Origin: Lagopus muta
Taxonomy: Eukaryota > Chordata > Aves > Galliformes > Phasianidae
Assembly: GCF_023343835.1 (NCBI RefSeq)
Contig: NC_064444.1
Coordinates: forward strand, 15,103,219 to 15,167,218
DNA length: 64,000 nucleotides
Direction: 5' to 3'
Positions 47,929 through 61,299 of the stretch are shown here, piece by piece. Numbering within the stretch: the stretch's first letter is position 1; every line of letters starts with the position of its first letter. Position numbers and translations under genes: made by a program. The notes beneath the pieces are model-generated. The model was not told where the DNA came from and did not search any database. It saw nothing but the letters and a program-made list of their open reading frames with translations.

Positions 47929-50900
47929 ACACTCTGTGCACACAGAGATACGTATCCTAATCATCCAAGGACCTACTTAAACCAAATTTAACTGGGGGAA
48001 GAGGTAAGTTTCTGCAGGTTTTGTGAGTGAGGGCAGGAAGGAGGCACTATTAGAACTAGTAAGGACGTGATGTTTTGAGAGCTCTGTCCTAGCAGAAATC
48101 AGGTACCCTACATTACATTACAAGACAGAGTTCTCGAGAGCTCTCACAGAGCAAGTGAGCATCCATGGATTGTATGGTTTAGAAAGCTTCTTGTCCTTTT
48201 ATTGTGATAAAGCTTAAAAAGTAAATGAACACCACATCCAAAACAATTGTTCCAAATTTTTATCCTCAAATGGCGATCTTGCCCTTGCTAAGTAACACAT
48301 GCAGCAGGCTACTCACTGGTATGTGTGGATGTTCTGGATCACTGTTATCCAGGAGGGAAGCCAGCTGTCTTCATTGCTGTGGGGCTGTTAAGCTGCAGGA
48401 TCCCAACCTGGTCACCTCTGTACTCACAGAACGGGAACAAGGAAAGGACAGTTGGCACAGACGTCCTAATCTGAGTGCTAGGATGAGGAACAAATAGCTT
48501 GTCAAATCACAGTATTATGAGAGATGATGTTTGTGTTACTCCTACAAAGAGTTAGCAATTACATTGCAGCCTTGTTTTGTTTTGCTTTTCTTTAAAATCA
48601 ACTGAATATCAATCTACAATCAATAAAGAAAGTTGCCTATAGGCACTTCTGCCTTCAAATCTGCTTCGTGGATCAGCTGCTGGTAATTTATACACAGTCA
48701 ATAAGACACATTTCAAAAGAGAGTTTTTTCTCCCAAAAGGCAAAACTGCTCTAATTTACAGCTGGTTATGAACAGGGCAAACAATATACACCTGAAGTAA
48801 ATGTAATTTCTAATTTACAAGCAACTCCAGTGAAAGATTAGATCTGATCTGCTCTCTATGCAAGTAATCTATGGATATTTATATTATGATAACTGGAGAG
48901 CATAAATTGCTTTTGTTTTTCCTTTTGGGGATCTCTTTCATTTGTTTGTTTAGCAAAACCTGCAGGGGAAACTAGAACAACTATAATTACAGTCACAGTT
49001 ACAAGTTGTGGGGTCTGTAGATAATAAGCTACAAGGCATTTCTATTGAGCTTTTTTATTATTATTTAGTTAAAGAATGCTTTTTCCCAAGACAATCCATC
49101 TGTATTTTGTAGGAAAGAGAATCAAAGCAATAGCTGTCAAATATCAGCGAGATAGCAGATTTACAAATTAATCCCATTGCTTGGTATTTCCACGAAGGTT
49201 GAAATCCATAATTGGTGCTAGAAACTGTAATTAACTTATTAGAAGCACCCAGACAGCTAGGTGTGCAAAATGGCAGCAGGTGTGTAATATCATTAGAAAT
49301 ACTGAGTATAAAAAGCACCTCTGAGTTTTATCCCTTTAGTTTCACACTACCAGCTGCCAGTTTGATTGGTTAAGTAGTTTTGGGCCATGCAATACTCTTT
49401 CTTTCGGATTGATGTGTTTATTACTTTTTATGACAGGGGATCCCAAGGCAGATGTTCAATAAAGAAACAAGCTGCTACAGACCAGAGTAAAGAGATAGGT
49501 GGTGTAGATGCAGGAAATTGGGAAAGTTATCATATGCGCTAAGTTGTTATTGAAGATTTTGCTCCCAGCATTTGTAGCAGTTGTGTTATATGCTCTTCCA
49601 CAGACAGTAATCTAACAGGGAATTATTGAAAGCCAAGTGCCAAGATTTTAAATTGCGCTATATGATCTGGAGCTGCTACTCAAGCAGAGAGCAGGAGCTT
49701 GGAAATTATAAAGATGTGGCCCTGCCATTTTCAGAAAAAAGAAATGGGTGTGAGCTGTTGGAACTGGTTTGCTTGTGGAAAGCCTTTACTCACTGAGATA
49801 GATACGCAGCTGAAGATCTTCTCTGCACCTCATGAAACCATTTATGTTAGTACAAAATGAGTGAAAATCATTACCGGAAAGGAACATAGCTCAGAATTTG
49901 GATAAAGGGTGAACGAATCATAGTTGGATAGAGGTCTGATTTATGTATCAGTCAAAGCCCAATTCTGTTCTATTTTTGCTCACCAGCAAAAATGTGGGAC
50001 CATCACATTTAAGTGAATGGGGATGCTCAGATGGAGACATGAGAAGAGCACTAAGAGAGCCAGCTTTTTAACTCCTGTTCTCAGCTTGGTTTGTGTTCTG
50101 CACAGCCTTAAGGAGGACAGAAAATAGAAGTTTTTCACTGCAGTCAAACTTTTGAACTCTCCTTTAGGAAAAAAGCAAATACTTGCTAAGGAGACTTCTT
50201 GGTGGTGAGCAGCCTTTCCTTTCATGCATTTTAAAAGGAAGCAATTGAATGTGATTGACATAAAAACTTCCTTTTTAATTGATTTGGTATATTTTGCTGG
50301 GTTTGTGACTTTAATTTAGGATATTACAACCAAATAGGAGGAGAGCTATTGATTCATGACAAAGATTTTATTTCCTAATTTGATTTTTGTTAATGCCTGT
50401 AAAGCCTCCAAAAGCAGAAGGTGGCAAACAAATTTGAATGACATGGAGAGCAAAGTTTCCTGCTCTGTCCGTGCTCTTTAATCCGCTGCTTTCCTTTAGC
50501 TTCTTAGCAGCAAATATTCACGTCATCCCTGAAGGAGTGTCCTTTCCCATGTGTGCTGAAGGCTGAACACCTCACTGTGCCTCTTGGCAGCTCTGATCTG
50601 CTTTCTGCCATAGCACTGTCATCTCCTGACCTTTCTGAGGCTCGGCTCTTCAGCCTGTGGTGAACACAGTGCTGCTCTGCCTTCTCCTGCAAACAAAGAA
50701 GGTGTGACCAGCCCTGCCATTCCAAACCTTCCCACTCCCACGTGTGTTAACAGTCACTTGAAACCTACCTTCCCTCCTTTTAAGGCTGTTGCAGCCTGCC
50801 CTGGAGGTGCTGCCTTTCTGTACCCTCTGCTTTTCCTACTTGTTTATAAATTAAGGCGCCATCTGTGAGAAAAAGTAAAGGAAACATGTAATGGTTTCTT

Positions 50901-51475
50901 TCTGTCTGTGGAGTGAAATGCTTTTCCAAACCTCAGAAAAGTCCTGAGGGCTGCAAGATTTCCCATGGCCTGAAGAGGCGGATGTGGTGGCTGAGGCAGT
51001 GCTCCCAGCCCTGCCTTTCTTCTCTCAGTGGAAGCCTTAAGGGGAATGCAAAAGAAAAAGCTCATGAAGTGATTAGATTTTGGGTAGTTATTAGACTATG
51101 TATTTGAGCAGGCTAGGCCACAAATTATATGATCTTTCGAATTTCTGTTGGTTGCAACACAATTAGCAATAGACACTAGGACAGGTCAGCGAAGGCTAGC
51201 GCTGCAGAAATGGTGAAACATACAGGGCTGTGAAGTGGTGACAGTGAAGTAGTGTTATTGTGAGGGGTGAACACAAACCAGAGAGGGCTGTGTTCCATTG
51301 GTGTGTCCCAAAGCACTGAGAGAGAGAGCCAACGCAGGCCCCAGGAGCTGAGGGACAGAGGGACGAGGGAGATGAGAATCATGCTAAAAAGCAATATGAG
51401 CAGTTGTGGGAAGTGACGTTTTTAAAACAAACCACTGTGGTTGCTGCATTGTACAAACCTAATAAGACATAGTGA

Positions 51476-51602
51476 AAAATATTGGATTTATTTTTACAAG
51501 TTAAAAGTGACCTTGTTGGCCTTATGAATGGATTCACTTCTCACAGTACCTCTTAAGGGCATTAGGGTTATGACTAACTCATAAAAATAAATCCAATATT
51601 TT
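51476..51602. repeat. 127-bp near-palindrome with 21-bp perfect terminal inverted repeats (MITE-like)
   Basis: The left arm 51476-51496 (AAAATATTGGATTTATTTTT plus A) and the right arm 51582-51602 are exact reverse complements. Complementarity continues inward at roughly half the positions (for example left AGTTA near 51499 and GCCTTA near 51519, opposite TAACT and TAAGGGC on the right). The whole unit could therefore fold into one stem. This is the architecture of a palindromic non-autonomous DNA transposon. The family is not recognised and no convincing target-site duplication is visible, so an unrelated inverted repeat is the alternative. Confidence 0.65.
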
Positions 51603-52469
51603 CCCCTTGGCCATGTCATATCCAGTGTTGGAATTCAGCTGTGAGAACTGGTGGGGCTCTGACTTTCATTTAGTTTGACCTCCCATTATGAGAAGTACCT
51701 GGCTCTCAATCCTGGTGGGCTGCAGCATAATTCCAGCAGCGGTCATATCACACACTGAGTGGAAATAGAGAAAGAATCCCAAGAAGGCCTGGATAATGGA
51801 GGGTTATATAACATAATATGTAACTGAAGACAACGTATAAAAGGAGGAAGGGTTTCAAATACTGATAGTTTTTTTTCCTTCCCTGTTTTTCATTTGACCT
51901 TAATTGCAGATCAAAACCGGACTGTCCATTTAGTCATATAGTGTATATGGTGAAAAAAAATCTAAGCTGTTGGCTTAACTCACGCAGATGCTCCTCTCTG
52001 CTGGACTCAGAGGAACAATTTTTAAAAATGCAGTCAAGAAAATAAGCAGAGAACAAGTGGTTTAAAAAATGTACTTGAGGGCTTTAAAGGTGATAGGCAC
52101 ACCAAAGTGGTGTTTGAGATAGCACAAGAGCTCTACTGAGCAGTGACCTAGTCCAAAGCAGTTGGATAAAAACAGTAAAAACTGCTTTCTTCAGTACTCT
52201 TGAACATTCAGATCCAGCTATGGGTCTGAAGCTCTGCTCCTGTACCTTATTAGGCTCTTCACTGAAGGCTTGTATCCATTTCATGCATACATGTGACTTC
52301 AGCAGAGAGTAGACATGACGTGTAGATGAGGTGTGTGCCCATCATAAGATGTGCCCTTGTTATAACCCACGTATTCTGTGTGTCTGCCCTGCCTGAAAAC
52401 CATTCCAAACCAGGCTGAGGTAGGTCCATCCTTCCCTTGGCTGAGTATCTTCTGAAGGTCCAGTGCACG
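51603..52469. other. Intergenic, nothing recognised
   Basis: No gene, RNA or repeat signal is seen between the palindromic element and the CR1 fragment. Confidence 0.45.
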
Positions 52470-52570
52470 GTGCCGGGCAGCTGGCTCTAAGTGTCCCAGC
52501 CCAAACAGGAGTTGGACCGACTGGCTTCTAAAGGTCCTTCCCAACTTTGGCCACTCTGTTATTCTCTGAT
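52470..52570 (+). mobile_element. CR1 LINE 3' end, plus strand
   Basis: CAGCTGGCTCTAAGTGTCCC, then GGAGTTGGACCGACTGGCTT, CTAAAGGTCCTTCCCAACTT and TGGCCACTCTGTTATTCTCT match the 3' tail of a CR1 subfamily. The terminal octamers are decayed (CTCTGTTATTCTCTGAT). The left boundary is approximate, and weaker similarity may extend to about 52400. Confidence 0.85.
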
Positions 52571-53569
52571 ATCACCATCTTTAATCCAGGCTGGATGGCC
52601 TGCTTTGCTTTGTCAAGGTGGACAGAAAACTGGTTTCTTCCCTGTGACAGTCCTTGCAGGGGTAAACCCTTAGCTGGCATAATTTGGGTCAAACACAAGC
52701 TTCACAGTGTAAAGAATGTATAAATCCATTTATTTCTGCTTATCTGAAACCAGGTTGGATTCCAGCCTTAGTTGCTGCAAGGTTAATTTTGCCATTGTTC
52801 AGTGTTGCCCTTTTTCCTCTCAACTTTTCTCCCAACAACTTGAGCAGCATGCTGAATTAGAACTGTAGAAAATCATGAATGACATGCATATGTTGGAGGC
52901 ATTTTTGAGGTTGCAGGGCCAACAGTAAGTATTCACACTTAAAATACTGAATTTAGGTTTATATGCCATGGAAATGTTAAGTACCTTCTTTGATTTGATT
53001 CCTCTGCTTCTGCTTTTCCCATGACTCTTTCATTACATTGAACAAGTTCCATATCTGTAACATCCAGAAGTTGATGAGTTCTCATATTGCATTTCCTTAT
53101 TTTCCCTGAAAAGTTTCAATGAGTATTATTTTACCTGTGTTATTTTGGTGTGTTCCCATAGTCAGATCAATCATGGGAAAACTTTCATTCCTCAGAAACC
53201 TACAGGGTCCAGAGATACAGGGTTCCGTGGGCCCGTGAGCTGCCCAGTTGCCCTCTGAGCAGCAGAGCAGTTTCCCTTTGGAGCAAGCCATGCACCTCAG
53301 TGCTAATGTCATGCCTTGAGCATGCGAATGCTGCGCAGTGAGCAACACCAACCTCTGCAATGGTCACTGCATGCTGCAAAGGTGCATTAGCAATTGCACC
53401 GTAACTGTGGATTTAGCTTTCTTTTCATGAGACGCCACAGACAGGATTTAAAGGTGCTTTTCCTAAATGTGACAGATAAGCCTGCTGAAGTAGCTAAACC
53501 TCTTGCTTATATAAACTGGCAGTGATGTTACCTTGTATAAAATATGCTTAATTTTAACCAATGCATATT
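52571..53569. other. Intergenic, nothing recognised
   Basis: No supported exon or repeat is seen. A G+C-richer patch at 53200-53370 has no recognisable identity. Confidence 0.45.
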
Positions 53570-53900
53570 TGAGTTATAGTCTCCATAAATATTTGTGAAT
53601 ACATTATGATAAAATCTAAAACCTTGGCAACAGTTAAAAGAAGAGGGTTTGCAGATAAAAATCAATATTGCCTGCAGTATCCCAAGAGAACACACTGCTA
53701 GTGAAGTTTAAATTAGCTTTGCCCTAAAATCTAAGACATTCCTGCAGCACACTTTAAAGCATCTTAAAGTGTGAAAGAGTTAAGCTAATTACTGTAGCAT
53801 TTGAAGACAAGACATTTGTAAAATTAATGGGCTAAAGTCTGTAGTCTTTCATTCAGCAAAAATTCCCACTGCAGTTGTTGTGTATTCATAGAAGAGCTGT
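53570..53900. promoter_or_regulatory. Candidate conserved non-coding element
   Basis: Repeat-free block with a homeodomain core TAATTA (53786-53791), AAAAATCAATATTGCC near 53658 and a perfect hairpin (53748-53773). It has no coding frame of note. Texture-based call only. Confidence 0.27.
53748..53773. repeat. Perfect hairpin, 10-bp stem with 6-base loop
   Basis: CACACTTTAA (53748-53757), loop AGCATC, then the exact reverse complement TTAAAGTGTG (53764-53773). It is too short for a typical microRNA precursor. Confidence 0.82.
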
Positions 53901-56900
53901 AGAACTTGGTCCCCTGCTTTAAACAGTGGCATCTATCAAGAAAACATTCCAAAGACCTTTTTCAGCAAGTCATGCAGCCCGGTTGGAGCAGCTCCACAAT
54001 GCAAAAGGCAGTGCTAATGATCCAAAGTCCACACTGTGGGCGTCTGGGGGAGCCAGGATTGCAGTGACAGCACCAGGGCCCCAGGCCGAAGGGCTTCACC
54101 TTTCCATGGGAACCTTTTTGGGTGCCCAAATCCTGCAGAGCTGCTGTTGTTGTGTACTGGAGGCGAGCAGAACCAGCTGCTGTGAGCACAGGGCTGATGT
54201 TCACCTGGGAAACACGGAGCCCTGCCTGGTTTGGTTACCAGCTCTGTTCTGCAGCTTCGTTCTTGCTCAGTGCTGTAGTTCTCACACTAGGACATGACTA
54301 CAGAATACAGATAAACAGGGAGGAATTCAGTTAACAGTTTCCTTTGTGAGGTGTTACAAGAATGCAGTCCTCTGTTAAAATATTTACAAGCAAAGCACTG
54401 GTCCACTGCAATCCACTGGCTCCACTCGCTGTAGAAAGCACTGACCCCTGAGCTCAGGCTTAGAAAGGCAAGTTGTTTGCTAGCCAGGTTGATCCCGGCT
54501 GTTTCTCCTCTAAACCATCCAAGTCAGTCGTGCGATCCCAGAGAAGATCGCAGCAACTTGTGTTGCCCCTTAACAAGCAGCCTTGTTCCTTCCAGGCTGC
54601 AGGGACATTTCTCCCACATCTGGTTTTTAGCTGAAGATTTTTACAAGGCATTCACAAATGTGAAGAAAAAAAATTTGAATATTATGTGAACATTCGCCCA
54701 GCTGCATCTTGCCATGCTTTATTTTGGCTGTGGAGGCTGCTAGTTGGAAAAAGGTCAGGATAACTATAGCAGACTTCTGGGTTCTTGCTGTTTGAGAGAC
54801 TCCAGACTTTGCTCACCTTAAAAAAGCATTGGTCTGGTTTCCTGACAGGTAGGACTCAATTAATGGAAATTAGAAGTTGGTTTGAGATTGAGCATGGGTG
54901 TTTGGGTGGGGGAGAGGATTGCTGCCTGAGAATTTACTGTTTGGACTCTCTTTCTGCTCTAAAATGCTAAGGTACATGTTTCACATATTTATCTAAATAT
55001 AATTGCCATTCTGAGTGCTGGCCAGATGAAAAGAAACAGTGCACCAGATGCAGTACGCACGCATCTTTCTCTGCCCTTCATCTTTACAGACAAATACACT
55101 GCATCCAGTAGCTTCATTTTCAAATCAGGTTGCTTCTCTTCCTCCAGTTCGAAGATGGAGTGAATAACCAGAGCTAGGCTGGTGGAGATAAGTACAGAAA
55201 CTTCTTCAGACTTGCAGGAGAAGTGAGATAATTGCACTCCTTACAGCTTTCAGCCAATACAGTTCAGTTGCGCTGGCCCAGCAGCTGTTAGCATTTCATT
55301 TCTTCCCAGCTGCAATTTGAGGAAGGTTTTAAAATAAAGTTTTCCAAGCGTTCCTCAGCCTTTTGCGGTGTTCTTATGGCTTGCTGCAAATTCCCGAGTA
55401 ACAAGCCTTTATTACTGCAAAACCTGCATTAGAAATTCTCACATGGTCACTGTGCAGCTCGCCAGTTCTTTTCAGTTTTTTGCAGGGTGTCTTCAGTGTC
55501 TGTGCACTTACAGATGGATCGATTCTGACCGCGTTCTGAATCTGTCACCTTTATATTCTTTCAGCTTTTTTTGTTTTTTGGGGTTTTTTTTTGATGCATC
55601 AATAAGCTGTGAGTCTTTTACCTGCTTTACTGCAGCTGCTTAGTGTCTCAGTCACCCTTCAGGCTTGCAGCAGGAGCCTTCAGCCTTCCTCTGTAGATGC
55701 CTGTCTGCAGGCAGGTAATAGTGCTGCGAGCCCCAGTCCTGGCACGCAGGACTTCCCCTGTTCATCCCCAGCAGCTGCCCCTTTAGAGCAGGCTGGGGAG
55801 CTCACGGTCTTCTTGACAGACTCCAGAATGTCCTCTCTGAATTGTTTCTTCCCTGGGGCAATCTGAAGGAATTTGCCTCAGATGACCGCATTCAAGCAAA
55901 TCTCACCCTTGCATTTCACTTTAGTCAATTTAAATCTCACACTTTATGCTGTAGCCAAAGCCATTAGCCCATGTCATCCTTCACTGCAAGACGAATCTGC
56001 TTCTATCTCATTACAGCTCAGCTCTACCACGGGGTTTGGTATACACATACAGAGTTATACTGAATTATTAAGGGTTTCACGTAAACTAGCAAGGTTTGGG
56101 AAGTTTTGAAACTCTGTGACCTGTAAGGGGTAGGTACTAAAGATGTCACGCAGCAGCTGATGCTTTTAATACTCTGTGCTGTAGCAGTTAAGCAGAATGG
56201 GAAACTGGAAAAGATGGCCCTTCAAAGCTGTAGCAATGATATAGAATTTGAGATAGATCTATATATTCTGACTTCGGACAATGCTGGCTCTATTGCATCT
56301 TGTCTGCAACAAAAAATTAAAGACCTTTACCTCTTATGTACATAAACAATGAAATCCTTAAATCTTCCTTGTCAGATGAAAGTCTGGGCATTCCATAATA
56401 ATGTTTTTCATGTGCCTTACAGTAGGAATGATTTTGAGCGTTCAACTTTGCCTCAGTAGGTCAGAGATGATATTCTTTTTATACAGGTCTTTAATATAAG
56501 CAATATTCTCTCTCACCCCTGACTCATAATACAGCAGTTTTCCTTCAAAGCGTAAATTACAGTGAAGCCACAAAAGGGTCATTAATAGACTTAGTAGAGT
56601 CAATAGTGAGGGTATCATGTGCTGCCTGTTTAATATTAAAGGCAAAGTCGATGGAAGTATGGCCTTAATATATGTGGGCTTTGTGAATAGCAAAGAGATT
56701 GTGCAGAAAGTTTTCGCTTAGAGTGTGCAGAGAGATGAAACAGCTTGCAGTGGAGCACAGTGTTGGGGTTCATTCCTGAAAACCTGGAAAATATGTTTCT
56801 GAAGTTGAAGGTCAAAAACTGGTAGTGAGGATTAGCATGGTGCCATCCACCGTATTTCATACTTGGAATTGTAAAGAATTCTAATGGAAGGAAAAGATTT

Positions 56901-59900
56901 GCAATTCCAGAGCTGCCATTTAAGCAATAATATCCAAAACACGGGCTAATCCTATCCTTAAAACTAATGAACAAAAAGGCCAGAATGCCATAGCAAAAAA
57001 TCCTCTACAGAACATACTTTGCAAGAAATCTAATCAGACACACAGTATAACTTTATTCCACTTAGAGAGTGTGAGACTTTTAGAGGACCAATTAAAAGAG
57101 ACTTAAAATGCAATTAGAGGAGAAATCGCTTGGCAACAAGACATTAACTATCTCTCCAATCAGCACTGTGTTAGCAGGCCTTTAGGAAGAGATTTGCTGG
57201 TGGGTGAAATGTTGGTGAGACATAACAGCATGGCTGAACTGCAGCAGCTGATAGGAGGCCAGGTGAAACTGAAGGGCTGAGGCTGCATGTTCTGTGCTGA
57301 ATGTCAGTGATAGCAAGTGGTGGGAAGAAAGGCAGATTGGTAGAGTGGGCTGCACTGGAGAACAGAGACCTCAACTTGTGGGACATCTGCCCTCTCAACA
57401 GCTCATACTGCCATCCAACCGCTCTGCAGCAAAGCAGCAGCAGCAGGGATTTACTGAGCAATGTGCCTGGCCACCAAGCAGCATGCACAGGGTGTATATG
57501 AGCCCAGAGCACTCTTAGCATTGGCAATATGAGCCTTTGTTATCTTGCTATATAATGCACCTTTAGCTGACTGAAATGTCTTCAATCAGGTGACAGGAGG
57601 ATGCACAAATGTAGCATGACTGCTTGCTGGACCAGGGCCTGACGAACTTTATGTCAGAAAATGGCCAGTTTTGGTCTTTGGAGTTGTATAGTTTGATACT
57701 TCAGGGATATGGCTTGTGGTCTTTTCTGAAAGGATGCTCAAAGTCTTGCCAATTACCTCAAATACCTCTTCTGCTTTCTTCTATGTAGGGTCCTGTCTGT
57801 GCAAAGGGCTTCTCCAAGGCTTTGGCTGCCCCAGCTACCCTGCCCAGCCATCTCTTTTTGTGTGTGTTCCAACAAGGATAAGTTGTTATTTTCCTTCGCC
57901 AGCATTCTTTGTGGTTGAGATTTCCTTTCGAGGCTATTAAACCCTGACTTCTCTTTGTTACAGGGAAGAACTAAGTGGGAAAACCAGAGGAAAATGCATA
58001 TTACTGGAGAGTCGGTGCCACACTAAGGGTGGGGACAAATTCTGCTGTTCTGAATCTGGCCTCAGCCTCAGGTGGCATAGCTACACTCTGATTGCACATT
58101 GTCTGGTAGCTGCAGATAAAATGTGGATGGGAGAAGGAGCTGGGGAATACCATGTTTGCAGCTGAGAGGCCACTCTTGGTGCACAGGTAGCACATGGAGG
58201 GGTCAGGCATTTTTACCCTTCTGACAAATGGAACTGCCTGTTTCTACAGATGCCCATGCAGATTTCTTTTGAACAGCAGTCCGTCTGTCCTTGGGAGATG
58301 GCAGAGACTGGTGTCATGCCTCAACTCTGCTTCTCTGGGCTCCTTAGTAAAGCTGCAGGACGACAGAAAGGTGGGGAGGTGTTATCAGCACCCTGCTCCT
58401 GCACAACGGGCTTATCCCTCAGGTGCACCTCTGCATTAGGATGAAGTGATGTTCCTGATATTACTTAAGGGTTCTGTACATTGGATTCTGAGTCTTGGAG
58501 CCAGAAAACAAAGAAGTCTGCAGAAGGTAAGAACATCACTTGTACTAAGAAAATGCCAATGGCAGAATTAAGGCTTCTTTTTATTATTATTATTTTTTTT
58601 TTTTCGGATGACAGATCTTAAGCAGTCAATCCCAGAACCTGTTGCACATTCCTTTTTCCTGCTAAATAGCTGTTAGCCACATGCTACTCCTACTTTGCCA
58701 AAATGAGCATTTATTTATTTTCCCTTTTCCACTGCTGATTATGCTTCAGAGTCAGCTTGGGCATTTCTTGGCAAAAGGACTCCAGATTTGCATAATTGCA
58801 ATTTTTTCAAATCTTAATAACAGTTAATTAGGTTTTTTGTGTGCGTGTGCATGCAGGGAAATAACATAAGGGAAGGCATAGCAAAAGCTTGGCCATTTCA
58901 CTTGAAGCCATGTTGTATGGGCAACAGTGAATAATTAAATACTCCATGGCACAGGTAGAATGGAAGGAAGGCTGTCTTCCCCCAGCTGCCCTGAGCACGG
59001 CGTGCTGGAAGGGCACGTGTTCCACCCCACTGTGTGAACCCCGAGCTGCAGAGCCTCACGGCGAGGCGTGGGGCTGACGTTCTGATTTAGAAGCATCACA
59101 GAAAATCTTAATCAGTGCAACCAAATTAGCAGAGGGAAGCAGTTACACCATGTTCCTTGTTTACGCTCATCATTTTTAATAAATTTTAAATGCTTTTACA
59201 GGTGTGGAAATACGGATATTACCAAGTTAATTTTCTTAATCGTAGATGCCTTAGATTGAGATGTGACATCCACCGTGGTTCCCTTGCTCTATCTCACAGC
59301 TTCCTGAGAGCTATCTAGTTTTCCAACAGCATCTCTGTGGTACTGGTCTCTTGATTGACGTATCTCCAAATAAGCCTTTGAATAGCTTTCCATATTGGCC
59401 TTGAAATAATTCAGATGTCAAATTACCTCTTGCCAGACTTCCTGACTCCACCAGGCCCCTTGAATATGTTTTTTAAAGTATTTAGGGAGAAAATATTAAA
59501 TTTTTCTAAGCTGGGTCAGGGTTCATAGCATTTGCTAATAAAGAGTCAGGCAAGGAAGATATTTACTTGGGGAAGGCTTTGAGCGTATTTTGTGCAACAG
59601 CTGCAGGTTGGGACAGCCTTTGGTTTGTGTTTCTGAGGTTTGCAAGCCTCCAGCTTTTGGCATCTTTGCATTTTTCTCCTGTTTTCCTTTCAAGACAAAT
59701 AAGGAAACAATTTCAGCCTTTTCACACTGAGCCTTTTAGCAAGATCTGTGTATGCAAGCCTCAGGTTGAACTGCTTTGCAGTCTGACAAGGTGCATGCTT
59801 CTGCTTCTCATTTTGTTCTCTTTAAAATGCACTTACAGCTGCAATGCCTTGAGAGGCACAGAGCTCTCACTTTGTGCAAGGAAGGCAGCCAGGAGAAATG

Positions 59901-61299
59901 ACTCTTTTTGTTGGCTTTGGTGCACAGAGGCAGCTACATCTCCCTTGCTGCTGCATAATTGGCTGGGTAAGGGTTGTCCTAATTACTGGTTTCTCTCTCT
60001 GAGCGGACGTTATTATTAATTCCCTACTGACATTGTTCTACCAAATATTGCGCTGCTCAAGGTCCAAATGCTGACCTTCAGCAAAATAATCCCATGTGTG
60101 TATTTGGAGCACTTTGCAGTGGTGGTGGGAAGTGATCTCCATCTTTTTCTTCAGAGGATTAGCAGGGCAGCTCTGGGGTGGCTGCAGGAGCTCATTGCTG
60201 CATAGCTTTGTGCATCCAAAGAGGTCAAGCAGGGAACAGGAGCTAAGTGGCCTTCTTCTGCTGTACTAAAAATCTGTCTCCAGATAAAGGTGATGCCACT
60301 GGTCCCTCTGGGTGGCCCTGCTGTGATCAGTACCCTTTGTAATCCACACAGTAGTTTTCTGCTGTAGGACTTGGTGGAAAGCAGGATTTCCCTGGTAATC
60401 ACTCTGGAGGTTGTCTTTCAAAATGCTCCATCCTTTTGGGTTTTGTTGGTCTTATATTGGAATAATGGTGAATGATGAAACCAATTAGGTTTACAAGGAT
60501 GTTGTTGTCCAGCTCAGTGCTGTCACTAGTTAAACCTTGTAGGTAGATGGGCATGCTAGCTAGGACATGGGAAATGCAAATGAAATTCAACCCTTTCTTA
60601 TATTTCCTGTGTTCATGGAATAACAGATACTAGGAAGTAAAACTTGATCGCAAACTTAATTATCTAGAATGAACGCTTTACAGGAACATGTCAACAAGGT
60701 TGCTAGCTGATTAAGTATTTCAAGTCCGGAAAGAATCTTTAAGCTTCAGGTATTTTTTCCCTGCAAAATGGAACAGCTATGACACGTGCGGATGGAAGCT
60801 GGCTAGTGTTGCCTATATTTTTAATGAAATGAAAATCAGAATGTTCCTGCAATACTTCAAGCAACACACTAAGAATGGGAAACAAAGGTAACATTGATTT
60901 AATTGCAGGAAGTAAAGATTACTCTACAGATATATGCTTTTTTAATTGCCCTGCTTTTATAATATGCAGTGTAATTGTAAATGTGGAAGGAAATGTGGCT
61001 ATTTAGTATCTACCCTATTAAATTGGACATCCTCTTGTTCAGGCCTTCTATCTCAGCTGCCCGTTGTAGTTCAGATGTTGTACTGGTTGTTCCATGTCCA
61101 AGAACCACATGAAAAACTGGTTAGTGGCAGCTTAGCGCTATTAAGGCCGTGTTTGCTGCAAGCAGGTAGCATTTGTCAGGTGGCACAGAATTGTTGCAGA
61201 ACCATCGACCTAAAATGCCCACAAGCGGTGTTTCCTTTAAAAGAATTTCTTAGCTTTAGCCTTATCTTACAACGTAGACTGGAGTCATCTGAAAAGTAA
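53901..61299. other. Intergenic, no supported gene
   Basis: About 7.4 kb. Simple sequence occurs at 58579-58604. Long frames at 53926-54297, 57171-57527 (minus) and 59567-60019 (150 codons, starting from TTG) have no splice, Kozak or family support. A small CpG-richer patch at 58980-59085 is far too short for a CpG island. Confidence 0.45.
58579..58604. repeat. TTA microsatellite followed by T12
   Basis: Three to four TTA units run directly into 12 T. Visible directly. Confidence 0.88.

Larger units (their letters stand above)
44381..51475. other. Intergenic, no supported gene
   Basis: About 7 kb with a T11 run (46234-46244) and an imperfect duplication (47881-47928). Frames around 46650-47700 overlap on both strands and have no support. 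No RNA gene or interspersed repeat is recognised. Confidence 0.45.

Noticed and set aside
53926..54297. 123-codon plus-strand open frame
   Set aside because: It starts from GTG, overlaps a minus-strand frame (53962-54204) and has no splice, Kozak or family support.
58250..58444. ATG frame directly after a CTGTTTCTACAG acceptor-like sequence
   Set aside because: No downstream donor or poly(A) signal fits, and an overlapping frame (58194-58439) is equally open.
58441..58524. Donor-like GAAG|GTAAGA preceded by an open 19-codon stretch
   Set aside because: No acceptable acceptor upstream; the frame is closed by TAA just before it.
58980..59085. CpG-richer patch, possible CpG island or promoter
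   Set aside because: Only about 100 bases with a handful of CpGs, far below island size.
59567..60019. 150-codon plus-strand open frame
   Set aside because: It starts from TTG, is not bounded by splice signals and has no recognisable domain. Frames of this length are expected by chance in 64 kb of two-stranded DNA.
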